Below, one piece after another: positions 1-8,601 of a DNA stretch of 64,000 nucleotides. Source of the stretch: Xanthomonas vasicola (lineage in GTDB: Bacteria; Pseudomonadota; Gammaproteobacteria; Xanthomonadales; Xanthomonadaceae); assembly GCF_000772705.2 (NCBI RefSeq), contig NZ_JSBW02000048.1, positions 94,311 through 158,310 of the forward strand, read 5' to 3'. A program made the position numbers and the translations under genes. The number at the start of each line of letters is the position of its first letter. The stretch's first letter is position 1. Below the pieces are notes generated by a model. That model saw nothing but the letters and a program-made list of their open reading frames with translations, did no database searches and had not been told where the DNA came from.

Positions 1-2139
1 AGCGAAGTTGTAGCCGCTGTTGAGGTTGACGGTGGCAAATCCAGCAGCGTCCGAGCCACCTGAGTTGAGGAATGTGCCCCAGATCCTGCTCTGCGCATTA
101 ACGCTCAGGCTGGCCCACAGGGCATGGCCTGTGTAGTTGATGGAAGCATATCCCGCGTTCCTCGGTGCGTTGACCAGTGTCTTGCCGTCGGTGGCATAGG
201 TGGTGGCACCAAGCGCGACATCGCTCTTCATCTCGCTTTTGTTGTATGCATAGGAGGCATACACAGACCACAGGTCGTCGAACTTGTAGCTCAATTCGGT
301 ATTGACACCACGCATCTGCACGCTGCCTAGCTGGTAGTAGACCGGAGCGCGGGTCACCGGATCGGCGCCACTGAACTGCTTGTGCTCGAAGTTGGTCGCG
401 TACAGGTCGAACACCGTGCTCAGATTGTCGCCGTAGTAGCGCCACCCCAGGTCGGCGGTCAGCGACTGCTCGGGTTCGGCATCGCTGATCGATGTCTGCG
501 AACCGATAGCACTGGCATAGGCGGCATTCCAGAAATCGTACAGCGCGGACGTGTTGATTGGCGCGCGGTAAGCCTTTCCCACTCCGAGGAATAATTGGTT
601 CTGCTCGTCGAGCTGGAATTTGACGCCCCCCGTCGGCGTGAACTTTCTATAGGTATTAGCGCCGGAGGCGTACAGCGAGCTGTTTCCCGGCGTGGTCAGA
701 TCGATGCCCAGGTCAGCGCCCGGCCAGGTCGAATACCAGCCCTTGCGCTGCACCCAGGTATAGGCGCCACCAACGGTCAGCGTCCACTGGTCGTCGGGCG
801 TCCAGGTGTTGGTGGCGAAAGCACGGTAGGTAGGCGTGGTCGAGTAGAAGCGATAGGCGACCTGCGGGCTCCCGTTGGCATTTTTGTAGTAATAGCGGCT
901 GTCATGGCCCCAGACATCGGCGGGGTGGCCCTGCGGGTCGGCCGGAAGGAAGACATTCGAACCTTGCTCACGCGGGCGCTCGACCAGCATGCCGTACTCC
1001 AGGCTGTCGCGCATGCCAAAGTCCTGCTTGAACTTGACGTGGATGCCTGGCCGGAAAGTGTCGAAGGTGTAGAACACATAGGTACTGGCGTACCCGTAGC
1101 CGCCGCCGCCGTAGCCGTAGACGAAGTACGGCACCACAGATAGGTGCAGGCTGTCGCTCAGTGTGAACTCACCGTCGAGGCTGGCGATCCAGCTGCGGAA
1201 CGGATTGGTACGGGTGCCGACCCAGTCACTGGCGTCGGCCGACTTGTAGGACTGGACATAGCCAAAGTCGTAGCCATTGACGGCGATCTGCTCCTTGGTG
1301 AGGTTGCGGTAGTCGTTCCTGACATGGCGCGTGTATTGCAACGCGCCGGTAATCGCGTCGCCGTCGCCCAACGTCCACACCGACTTGGCGTCGATCTTGT
1401 TCACCGTGGACTGGCCATCGCCGCGCCAATGGTCGGTCTGGTTGTTCGAATAAGAGAACCACGAACGGACCGGTCCGCTGTCGCCGGTGTTGTAGCGCAG
1501 GAACGTGCGCTTGTAGTTATTGCTACCCAAGCTCTGGCTCAAGTCCAAGCCGGCATTGGCGGTTGGATCGACGCTGACCCAGGCGATGTTGCCACCGGCT
1601 GCGCCGATCACCGGTGAGCTCACGTCGGGAAAGCCCTGCTCGACGGTGATGTCGCCCATGTTTTCGGTGTCGCCGTACTCGCTGGCATACATCGTGTAAT
1701 CACCCGAGTCATTGAGCGGCACACCATTGAGGGTCACGCCGACCTCGTCGGCGGGGAAGCCGCGCACAGTGAAGTTGCCGTCACTCAGGCCGGTCATGTC
1801 GTTGGTGGCCGAGATCGCGCCGGGGATGCTGGATAGCATCTGGGTGAAGTTGGCGCCGGTCACGCCCCTGATGACGGCCTGTCGACTGATGGTGGACACG
1901 GCCTTGGGCGCGTACTGCACCTCCATGTTGCCGCTGCCTAGCGACACCGAGCTACCGGTCACTTTGACCGCGTCGAGCTGGAGCGCGCGTTGAGTGGCGT
2001 TGGAGTTGGTGGTGTTGGAGGTCGTGGTGAGGCTGCCGCGCGAAACGGCGTCGGTGCCGGCGGCGTCCTGGGCGAAGGCGCCGGCGGCGGCCGCGTACAA
2101 CACCGCCATCACGGCCACGGAAAGAAGCGCTTTGTTCAT
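1..2139 (-). CDS. TonB-dependent outer membrane receptor, 3'-truncated by window edge
   Basis: The frame is open from the ATG at 2139 to the first base of the window, 713 codons, so only the last barrel strands are missing. The product begins with a signal peptide (MNKALLSVAVMAVLYAAAAG, cleavage likely after AFA). A plug domain follows, with the usual pattern of variable linker, AVSTISRQAV, a MLSSIPGA segment, TVRGF, TLNGVPLND and a closing VEQGF-type segment near residues 60-170. The rest is aromatic-rich beta-barrel. Such proteins import iron chelates, vitamins or glycans across the outer membrane using TonB energy. The substrate cannot be read from the sequence. An in-frame TGA lies 12 codons upstream of the ATG, which supports this start, but no good Shine-Dalgarno is visible. 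No transcriptional partner lies in the window. Confidence 0.9.
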   Translation of the reverse strand, partial: MNKALLSVAVMAVLYAAAAGAFAQDAAGTDAVSRGSLTTTSNTTNSNATQRALQLDAVKVTGSSVSLGSGNMEVQYAPKAVSTISRQAVIRGVTGANFTQMLSSIPGAISATNDMTGLSDGNFTVRGFPADEVGVTLNGVPLNDSGDYTMYASEYGDTENMGDITVEQGFPDVSSPVIGAAGGNIAWVSVDPTANAGLDLSQSLGSNNYKRTFLRYNTGDSGPVRSWFSYSNNQTDHWRGDGQSTVNKIDAKSVWTLGDGDAITGALQYTRHVRNDYRNLTKEQIAVNGYDFGYVQSYKSADASDWVGTRTNPFRSWIASLDGEFTLSDSLHLSVVPYFVYGYGGGGYGYASTYVFYTFDTFRPGIHVKFKQDFGMRDSLEYGMLVERPREQGSNVFLPADPQGHPADVWGHDSRYYYKNANGSPQVAYRFYSTTPTYRAFATNTWTPDDQWTLTVGGAYTWVQRKGWYSTWPGADLGIDLTTPGNSSLYASGANTYRKFTPTGGVKFQLDEQNQLFLGVGKAYRAPINTSALYDFWNAAYASAIGSQTSISDAEPEQSLTADLGWRYYGDNLSTVFDLYATNFEHKQFSGADPVTRAPVYYQLGSVQMRGVNTELSYKFDDLWSVYASYAYNKSEMKSDVALGATTYATDGKTLVNAPRNAGYASINYTGHALWASLSVNAQSRIWGTFLNSGGSDAAGFATVNLNSGYNFA

Positions 2140-3632
2140 GAGGAGATTGCCAGTGTGGGGGAAGGTATCTGGTCAAGCCATTGTCGCGTCGGCACGCGCA
2201 GTCGCGGACCAACGTTCGGGCCGCGTCCATGGCCCGAGTGCTTGCAACTGCTGTCCGTTGACTTGGGCGTCGCCATCTTTCAGATGGTGGTCCAGGTCTG
2301 CGCAGTTGGACAAAGTGCCCGCCCTGTTCGAGTCGTCCACGCGCCCGATGTCCCGGACTAAGCAGCCCGACGTGCCGGTGGCATCGAATATCTTCATCCG
2401 CCGGAACAGCAGAACGCGCCACGCCGTCGCGCACCGGCGGTGCCGAGCTTCAGGCGAGAGTTGCCCCAACCGGTAATTTGGTGTGCAGCATGCGGCCGTT
2501 GCCAGCCAGATCGACGCCGGAAACGCTCTATTCCGGATGGGCGTGTCAGGCATGGCGGGTTGCGAAGGATCATGGGCGGTCAGATGGCGAGCGTTTGCGA
2601 ATCAGGAAGGCGGCATGTTGGTGGGCGCGTCTTGACGGACGCCGATCACGGCATGGAAGTCTCGCCTCCGACACACCACATGGCCGATGGCAGCCTAAAT
2701 TTTTCCCGCCAGACTTGCGGACTCTGAAGTCTTCGAATGTCCCGTTTTGCGATCCGAATGACGCTCCAGTGCATGCGATGTCATTTTCTTGTCCTCTTCT
2801 GTGGGCAAGGTTTGTCCCTTAAGCCCTCGGCACGATCCAAGAGCGCCTGAACAGCATGTCGTGCGCTGATCCGGAATAGGCGAAACAAGCAGCACTGCTG
2901 CACACCTGTGGCGCCAGAAAAAACGTGTCCGTCGGTGCGGATCCTTTGGACCGATGGATTGCTCTGGCCCAGTGCACTCTGACACCGAGGGCGGTCAGGT
3001 CGAACCACCATCCTGCTGAGCTGCCGCGGCAACGGAGTGCCCATCTATAAAGGCTTTGCCACCCGCAGTCAGAGGAGCGATGTACGTGAAGAACAGAAGC
3101 TTGGGTGTTCAGCGGGCCGCAAGCTGATGCCGGAAGCAGCAAGCCGACAGCGACGGCTCCAGCAGGTTTGCCGGTACAGGCGCAGCAGCGCTCGCTGAGC
3201 CGACTGTCTTCTAGGACATAGACAAGTAAAAGATGGTCGTTGCCTGGCGCAGACCATCTACTGCACTAACCCAAGCGCAGCTTCCGAGCCTGCAGATGAC
3301 CGAAGCGCTTGAACTGATGCTCAACGGTGTGAGCCTCGTGGAGATACCGACAGAGCCGGCGAACTTGGGCGATGCCGCACGCCGACGCTTCAGCAATGCC
3401 TCCTATGCCGGCTCACACAGGTGCTCGGCCATTGCCGCAGGCACCAACACACAATGTGCTGCAGGATGTCCTTTCGATCGAACAACACGCGCGACAGGGC
3501 GCGTTGGTGAAGCCATTGGTTAGTCGGGGCGTGTCAGGCGGGATGCCACAATGCGACAGGGCGTACCGAAGTACGCCCTGTCGCCGTTACCAATCTGCGG
3601 CTGCGCCTAGCCGCCCTGGTTGACGGACACGC
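2140..3632. other. long gene-free stretch
   Basis: About 1.5 kb between the TonB receptor start and the RcnB-like gene. Open frames here are short and out of keeping with Xanthomonas codon use, and no family was recognised. The frame at 3233-3523 has a faint resemblance to the C-terminal part of IS66-type TnpB proteins (a QAQLPSL...LMLNGV pattern), too weak to annotate. The region probably holds the receptor promoter and decayed DNA. Confidence 0.4.
3553..3584 (-). terminator. cUUCGg hairpin downstream of the RcnB-like gene
   Basis: A perfect 14-bp stem (gcgacagggcgtac and its complement) closes a 4-base loop. On the minus strand the loop is TTCG closed by C-G, the extra-stable tetraloop. 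It lies about 50 bases past the stop codon of the gene ending at 3633. The U-tract is poor, so it may act as an mRNA 3' end stabiliser as much as a terminator. Confidence 0.65.
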
Positions 3633-4130
3633 TCAATTGTTGAGCACCAGGTCGGCAATGATGCCGGTGGCAATGGCGACCAGCAGCAGGTTGCCGCGGT
3701 CGTCGCGCTGCCAGCGGTAGCCGTACGGTGGGCGGCGCAGGTCATAGCGGTCGTAATCGTTCACCACATAGACCGGGCCGTGATACCGCTGGCCACGGGC
3801 CCAGTACGGACGCGGCGGCGGGCCGGGGCGGTAGTACCCAGGGCGGTCATAGACGTAGACACGATTGCGGTCGTAGCGGCGGTCCTGGTAACGCGCGTCC
3901 CGATAACCCTCGCGGTAGCCATTGCTGTAGTAGCGACGGTCCTGACGCCACTCGCGGCGGTCGTCACGGCGATCGTCGCGCCAGTCGCGGCGATGATCCG
4001 GGCCATGGTCGCGGTCATGTCCGCGGCGATCGTGGTCGCGGTCCCAATCCCCGGCGAACGCAGACGGTGCGAAGGCACCCAACGCCAGGATGGAGGAAAG
4101 CACAGCGGTAACGATGCGTTTGCGGTTCAT
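3633..4130 (-). CDS. RcnB-like periplasmic protein, Asp/Arg-rich
   Basis: 165 residues. Signal peptide at residues 1-26 (ending PSAFAG). It is followed by a highly charged Asp/His/Arg/Tyr-rich stretch (residues 27-95) and a conserved C-terminal part with PGPPPRPYWARGQRY, YDLRRPPYGYRWQR and a short hydrophobic end (LLLVAIATGIIADLVLNN). That C-terminus is characteristic of the RcnB/YohN family, periplasmic proteins linked to nickel and cobalt homeostasis in enterobacteria. In xanthomonads several paralogues exist whose metal role is unproven. The start is firm: AGGAG sits 7 bases before the ATG. It is transcribed divergently from ettA and ends at a stable hairpin. The His/Asp-rich segment could bind metal, but that is inference. 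Confidence 0.8.
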   Translation of the reverse strand: MNRKRIVTAVLSSILALGAFAPSAFAGDWDRDHDRRGHDRDHGPDHRRDWRDDRRDDRREWRQDRRYYSNGYREGYRDARYQDRRYDRNRVYVYDRPGYYRPGPPPRPYWARGQRYHGPVYVVNDYDRYDLRRPPYGYRWQRDDRGNLLLVAIATGIIADLVLNN

Positions 4131-4282
4131 GACAGCTCCTGTTCGCGGTGTCGTAATTTCATTAAGAGGATGGCCGCCTTAACGCATTCTTGCTGGAATC
4201 GATTACGAAAAAGCCTATTCAGGTCGGAAGCAAGGTGTCGTTTAGCTGCAAGCGCGCCGCCGCGGGCCAAGCCACTTGCCCG

Positions 4283-4288
4283 TATAAT
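4283..4288 (+). promoter_or_regulatory. TATAAT -10 element for ettA
   Basis: A perfect TATAAT hexamer lies 67 bases upstream of the ettA start codon, in the short divergent region between ettA and the RcnB-like gene. No convincing -35 box sits 16-18 bases upstream. Confidence 0.5.
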
Positions 4289-4354
4289 GGACGCAATCCC
4301 TTTTTCGCCGCCCCCGGCCTTGGCCGGCGGGCTGCCTGCGTCCCCGGAGCACCC

Positions 4355-6016
4355 ATGTCGCAATACATTTACACCATGAACCGCGTCAGCAAGGTGGTCC
4401 CGCCCAAGCGGCAGATCATCAAGGACATCTCGCTGAGCTTCTTCCCAGGCGCCAAGATCGGCCTGCTCGGCCTGAACGGCGCGGGCAAGTCCACGGTGCT
4501 GAAGATCATGGCCGGCGTGGACACCGACTTCGAGGGCGAAGCCCGCCCGCAGGCCGGCATCAAGGTCGGTTATCTGGCCCAGGAACCGCAGCTCAATCCT
4601 GAGCACACCGTGCGCGAAGCGGTGGAAGAAGGCGTGGGCGACGTGCTGCAGGCACAGGCCGCGCTGGATGCGGTGTATCTGGCCTATGCCGAAGAAGGCG
4701 CCGATTTCGATGCGCTGGCCAAGGAACAGGAGCGCCTGGAAGCGATCCTGGCCGCCGGCGATGCACATACGCTGGAAAACCAGCTGGATGTCGCCGCCGA
4801 TGCGCTGCGCCTGCCGCCGTGGGAAGCGATTGTCGGCAAGCTGTCCGGTGGTGAAAAGCGCCGCGTGGCGCTGTGCCGCCTGTTGCTGCAGAAGCCGGAC
4901 ATGCTGCTGCTCGACGAACCGACCAACCACTTGGACGCCGAGTCGGTGGAATGGCTGGAGCAGTTCCTGGCGCGCTACACCGGCACCGTGGTGGCGGTGA
5001 CGCATGATCGCTACTTCCTCGACAACGCTGCCGAATGGATCCTGGAACTGGACCGCGGCCGCGGCATTCCGTGGAAGGGCAACTACACCGACTGGCTGAC
5101 CCAGAAGGACGAGCGCCTCAAGCAGGAAGACAACCAGGAAAAGTCACGCCAGAAGGCGATCCAGAAGGAACTGGAATGGTCGCGCCAGAACGCCAAGGGC
5201 GGCCGCACCAAGGGCAAGGCACGTCTGGCTCGCCTGGAAGAGCTGCAATCGGTCGATTACCAGAAGCGCAACGAAACCAACGAGATCTTCATCCCGCCGG
5301 GCGAGCGCCTGGGTAACGCGGTGATGGAGTTCAAGAACGTCTCCAAGAAGTTCGGCGACCGCTTGTTGATCGACAATCTATCGATGATCGTGCCGCCTGG
5401 CGCCATCGTCGGCATCATCGGCCCCAACGGTGCCGGTAAGTCGACTCTCTTCAAGATGATCACCGGCCAGGAAAAGCCGGACTCCGGCGAGATCGTAGTC
5501 GGCCCCACCGTGCAGCTGTCCTATGTGGACCAGAGCCGCGACGCGCTGGAAGGCAACCACAACGTCTTCCAGGAAATTGCGGGCGGCCTGGACATCCTCA
5601 ACATCAACGGCATCGAGATCCAGTCGCGCGCCTACATCGGTCGCTTCAACTTCAAGGGCCAGGACCAGCAGAAGATGGTCGGCTCGCTGTCCGGTGGTGA
5701 GCGTGGTCGTCTGCACATGGCCAAGACCCTGCTGCAGGGCGGTAACGTGCTGCTGCTCGACGAACCGTCCAACGACCTGGACATCGAAACCCTGCGTGCG
5801 CTGGAAGATGCGTTGCTGGAATTCCCCGGCAATACCTTCGTGATTTCGCATGACCGCTGGTTCTTGGACCGTATCGCCACGCACATCCTGGCCTTCGAAG
5901 GCGACTCGCACGTGGAGTTCTTCCAGGGCAATTACCGCGAGTACGAGGAAGACAAGCGCCGCCGCATGGGCGACGACGCCGGCCCGAAGCGTCTGCGTTT
6001 CAAGGCGCTGAAGTAA
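4355..6016 (+). CDS. ettA: energy-dependent translational throttle ABC-F ATPase EttA
   Basis: 553 residues with two ABC ATPase domains and no membrane segments, the ABC-F layout. Domain 1 has a Walker A at residues 39-46 (GLNGAGKST), signature LSGGEKRR and Walker B followed by DEPTNHLD. A charged linker (the P-site tRNA interaction motif region, rich in Lys/Arg/Glu) follows. Domain 2 has GPNGAGKST, LSGGERGR and DEPSNDLD. The length matches EttA, which binds the ribosomal E site and gates entry into elongation according to the ADP/ATP ratio. The frame stays open upstream to 4190, but the ATG at 4355 has GGAG before it, begins the conserved MSQYIYTM sequence, and lies downstream of the TATAAT at 4283. 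A strong terminator follows. Confidence 0.95.
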   Translation: MSQYIYTMNRVSKVVPPKRQIIKDISLSFFPGAKIGLLGLNGAGKSTVLKIMAGVDTDFEGEARPQAGIKVGYLAQEPQLNPEHTVREAVEEGVGDVLQAQAALDAVYLAYAEEGADFDALAKEQERLEAILAAGDAHTLENQLDVAADALRLPPWEAIVGKLSGGEKRRVALCRLLLQKPDMLLLDEPTNHLDAESVEWLEQFLARYTGTVVAVTHDRYFLDNAAEWILELDRGRGIPWKGNYTDWLTQKDERLKQEDNQEKSRQKAIQKELEWSRQNAKGGRTKGKARLARLEELQSVDYQKRNETNEIFIPPGERLGNAVMEFKNVSKKFGDRLLIDNLSMIVPPGAIVGIIGPNGAGKSTLFKMITGQEKPDSGEIVVGPTVQLSYVDQSRDALEGNHNVFQEIAGGLDILNINGIEIQSRAYIGRFNFKGQDQQKMVGSLSGGERGRLHMAKTLLQGGNVLLLDEPSNDLDIETLRALEDALLEFPGNTFVISHDRWFLDRIATHILAFEGDSHVEFFQGNYREYEEDKRRRMGDDAGPKRLRFKALK

Positions 6017-6028
6017 GTTGTCGTCGTT

Positions 6029-6061
6029 CAAAAAAAGGGCGCCGAAAGGCGCCTTTTTTAT
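6029..6061 (+). terminator. rho-independent terminator after ettA
   Basis: A-rich arm, a GGCGCC-based stem with GAAA-type loop, then a run of T (gcctttttta). It starts 13 bases after the ettA stop codon. Symmetric A and T tracts mean it could also work for leftward transcription. Confidence 0.9.
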
Positions 6062-6250
6062 TCTCTACTTGGCGACTGGGCGCCGGCGATGGGCCTGTCT
6101 TGCCGAGCGGCGTTTGCCTATCGCGATGTATCTTGAGGCGCCCCGCAGCTAATGGTTCCTGCAAGTGCACTACCCGCGTGCATGCTTGCTGCCTACCGGG
6201 ATGCGCCCTGCACATGCCTTAGTCCATCAACGACAGACCATAGAGATGTA

Positions 6251-6766
6251 TTACAGGTCGTAAGACAGCACGTCTTCGAAACCGAAGGTGTCGAAGTTTT
6301 CGATGCGCGAGGGATACAGACGGCCGACCAGGTGGTCGTATTCGTGTTGCACCACACGTGCGTGGAAACCTTCGGCTTCGCGCTCGATCGGGCTGCCATC
6401 GGGTGCAACGCCGCGGTAGCGAATGTAGCGATAGCGTGGAATCACTGCGCGCAGGCCGGGGATCGACAAACAGCCCTCCCAGCCGTTTTCCATCTCTTCG
6501 GAGAGTGGTTCGATCTGTGCGTTGGCCAGGGCCGTACGCGGTACCGCAGGCGCTTCGGGATAGCGCTCGCTGGCGTCGAAGCCGAACACCATCAATTGCA
6601 GATCCACCGCGATCTGCGGCGCTGCCAAACCGACGCCACGCGCAGCGTCCATGGTTTCGAACATGTCGGCCACCAGCGCGTGCAACTCGGCGCTGCCCAG
6701 GTTGGTGACCGGTGGCGCCACACGCAGCAAGCGCTTGTCGCCCATGCGGATAATGTCGCGAATCAT
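6251..6766 (-). CDS. def: peptide deformylase
   Basis: 171 residues. It removes the formyl group from the N-terminal methionine of nascent proteins, using a metal ion bound by one Cys and two His. All three family motifs are present: GVGLAAPQ (residues 44-51), EGCLS (97-101, metal-binding Cys99) and QHEYDH (140-145, two metal His and catalytic Glu). The frame runs further upstream to 6907, but the ATG at 6766 has AGGAG about 9 bases before it and begins the conserved MIRDIIRMG sequence, so the shorter start is chosen. The longer frame enters a dispersed repeat copy and is not coding. The gene is monocistronic and convergent with ettA. Xanthomonads normally carry a second def elsewhere. Confidence 0.95.
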   Translation of the reverse strand: MIRDIIRMGDKRLLRVAPPVTNLGSAELHALVADMFETMDAARGVGLAAPQIAVDLQLMVFGFDASERYPEAPAVPRTALANAQIEPLSEEMENGWEGCLSIPGLRAVIPRYRYIRYRGVAPDGSPIEREAEGFHARVVQHEYDHLVGRLYPSRIENFDTFGFEDVLSYDL

Positions 6767-6796
6767 GCATGTGCTCCTGAAGATCGTGACGTGCAG

Positions 6797-6957
6797 TTTA
6801 GAGTGGCTGACAACACGTAGCGAGCAGTCTTCAGCCGGCCATAAACAGCGCGCGAGAACTGCAGTGTACGAGTGGTAGATGCCGGCATTTGTGCATGCCT
6901 CCTCCAAGCAGCGCTCGAGGCGCGTCGCGGTGGGTACAGTCCGCCTCGTTAGTCACT
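6797..6957 (+). repeat. MITE-like dispersed repeat, copy F
   Basis: Divergent member of a seven-copy family (others near 18753, 22655, 24253, 24683, 33896, 51295). It contains the family core gcagtgtacgagtggta and ends resembling the terminal inverted repeats (ttagagtggctgacaac at left, cgttagtcactc at right). It lies just upstream of def and may carry part of its leader. Confidence 0.55.
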
Positions 6958-7132
6958 CACACAGCGGCATGTTATGCATGCAGACGGCATGTGCAGCAAC
7001 CTGCTGATCAGTGGTTGATAGCCCTACGAGCCGCCGAACGGATACCCCATGGATGAGCGCACTACGTCCAATCGCCAACGCTGCAACCAGCGTGACAAGC
7101 GCAATGCCGGCTGCGCGCGCCGGTTGACCATG

Positions 7133-7555
7133 TCAGCGGCGGATGCGTTGCCCCGCCTCGTCCAGCAGACGCTCGCCGTCTTCCTTGACGAAGCCCTGCG
7201 TGTCTGGCGGCAACAGGTCGAGCACCAGTTCGGAGGGACGGCACAGGCGCGTGCCGCGCGGGGTCCGTACGAATGGGCGGTTGATCAGGATCGGGTGCGC
7301 GAGCATTGCGCTCAACAATGCCGTGTCGTCCAGGGCAGGATCGTCGAGCCCCAGTTCCAGATATAGCTTGCCTTTCTGGCGGATGGCCTCGCGAACCGTG
7401 ATGCCGGCAGCGGCGATAAGCGACTGCAGCGTCTCGCGGCTTGGCGGGTGCTGCAGGTAATCGACGATTTGCGGTTCGACGCCGGCATGACGAATCAGCG
7501 CAAGGGTATTGCGGGACGTCCCGCAGCCGGGGTTGTGGTAGATGACGGCGTACAT
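7133..7555 (-). CDS. arsC: arsenate reductase, glutaredoxin-coupled ArsC family
   Basis: 140 residues. The N-terminus IYHNPGCGTSRNTLALI carries the single catalytic Cys at residue 11. Arginines characteristic of the glutaredoxin-linked ArsC family appear in INRPFVRTPRGTRLCRP. The enzyme reduces arsenate to arsenite through an arsenylated cysteine and glutathione/glutaredoxin. It stands alone here, with no arsR, arsB or acr3 in the window, so a general housekeeping or Spx/YffB-like role is also possible. The presence of both NRPF and RTPRG-type arginines favours true ArsC. The stop codon is followed by no clear terminator. Confidence 0.88.
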   Translation of the reverse strand: MYAVIYHNPGCGTSRNTLALIRHAGVEPQIVDYLQHPPSRETLQSLIAAAGITVREAIRQKGKLYLELGLDDPALDDTALLSAMLAHPILINRPFVRTPRGTRLCRPSELVLDLLPPDTQGFVKEDGERLLDEAGQRIRR

Positions 7556-7740
7556 GGTGGTCTAGGGTTGACTGAGGATGTAGCGCGCTGCCGTCGACTG
7601 GCGTCGGGCGGCGCTGAGAGCGGCCAGTGTAAGAGTGGCCTTGTGGGTATGCCGAGCGCTGAGCGCGTGCGCGTTAGCAGGTTGGGTGACGACGCCAGGG
7701 AAGGCCGCTGGTGTGACATGCCGCTGGAGGCTGCAACCGT

Positions 7741-7790
7741 ACCCTCATCCGCCCCTTCGGGGCACCTTCTCCCGGTGGGAGAGAAGCGCA
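7741..7790. repeat. REP-like double hairpin
   Basis: Two adjacent short palindromes, gccccttcggggc (7751-7763) and a ctccc/gggag stem (about 7766-7782), within the text CCTCATCCGCCCCTTCGG and what follows. From memory this is a common intergenic repeat in Xanthomonas and relatives. It lies alone in the arsC to 8179 gap; nothing else convincing was seen in that gap of about 600 bases. Confidence 0.6.
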
Positions 7791-8178
7791 GTTGATGCCT
7801 GCCGGGGCATCGGCCCTTCTGAAGCAGCGGGCTGCTTGGCTGAGCCAGCTCGGCACTGTGCCAGCGCGTGACCACGATCGTGCCCTGGCCTGCCTGCCTG
7901 CGCCTGCACCTATGCCTGCGCCCGCACCCGCGGCCGCGCCAACAATCTGTCTGGCTCCGAGCGACTCAGCGGTACCGGGCCCAAGAAATCCCCAGTCCAC
8001 AAGCCCGTCGATGAATTTTTCAGGCTTCCGCCTCGCACTCGTCGGCGAATGCGTCAAAAGATTGACATAAGTCCCGGATTCATGATTCAGTCATGAACAG
8101 ACTGAATGGAAGGATTCTCTCGAGCGCCGGTGTCAGCACGGCGTTTTTTCCCCTGTTGGACACAAGGAAACCCCAACG

Positions 8179-8601
8179 ATGATGAGCTTTCGCAAGCCCG
8201 GATGGATGCTCTCCGGTCTGTTGTGTCTCGTGTGCCTGCCGGCAATCGCCGCAGCGCAGGAAGCGGCCACCAGCAGTTCAAAGGTCGGTATCGATCCCAC
8301 CACCGGCAAGTTGCGCCCGCTGACCGACGCCGAGAGCGCGGCGCTGGAGCAGCAGGCCGCCGCGGCCAACTCCGCAGCCCGCAGAGCCGCACGCACCTCG
8401 GTTCCGCGGACCGAAGCGGCCGCACGCGCTACCGAGCGTCGCCTGCCCAACGGCACCGTGGCGCGCAAGTTGCCGGCCACCCAAATGAGTTCGCTGACGG
8501 CAACCCGCCAGGCCGACGGAAGCATCGTCATCGAACACAGCGAAGACGCCGATACCACCCAACCCGCCCACGCCGAGCACGGAGCGCTGCCGCATGAATA
8601 A
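8179..8601 (+). CDS. small secreted protein, post-PEP-CTERM-1-like, coupled to PA-domain protease
   Basis: 140 residues with a clear signal peptide (CLPAIAAAQ cleavage near residue 26). The mature part is Ala/Arg-rich and carries KVGIDPTTGKLRPLTDAE, which resembles the repeat of the post-PEP-CTERM-1 group of exported proteins. I recognise that resemblance from memory only. The start is set by AAGGA about 10 bases upstream; a second Met follows directly. The stop codon overlaps the next start (ATGAATAA at 8594-8601), so translation of the downstream protease is probably coupled to it. A role as chaperone, propeptide-like partner or inhibitor of the protease is possible but unproven. Confidence 0.75.
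   Translation: MMSFRKPGWMLSGLLCLVCLPAIAAAQEAATSSSKVGIDPTTGKLRPLTDAESAALEQQAAAANSAARRAARTSVPRTEAAARATERRLPNGTVARKLPATQMSSLTATRQADGSIVIEHSEDADTTQPAHAEHGALPHE

Noticed and set aside
3233..3523. 96-codon frame with faint IS66 TnpB-like text
   Set aside because: Similarity limited to a short QAQL...LMLNG pattern; not enough to call a transposase remnant.
6767..6907. N-terminal extension of peptide deformylase
   Set aside because: The extension lies in dispersed repeat DNA, and the internal ATG at 6766 has the good ribosome site and family N-terminus.
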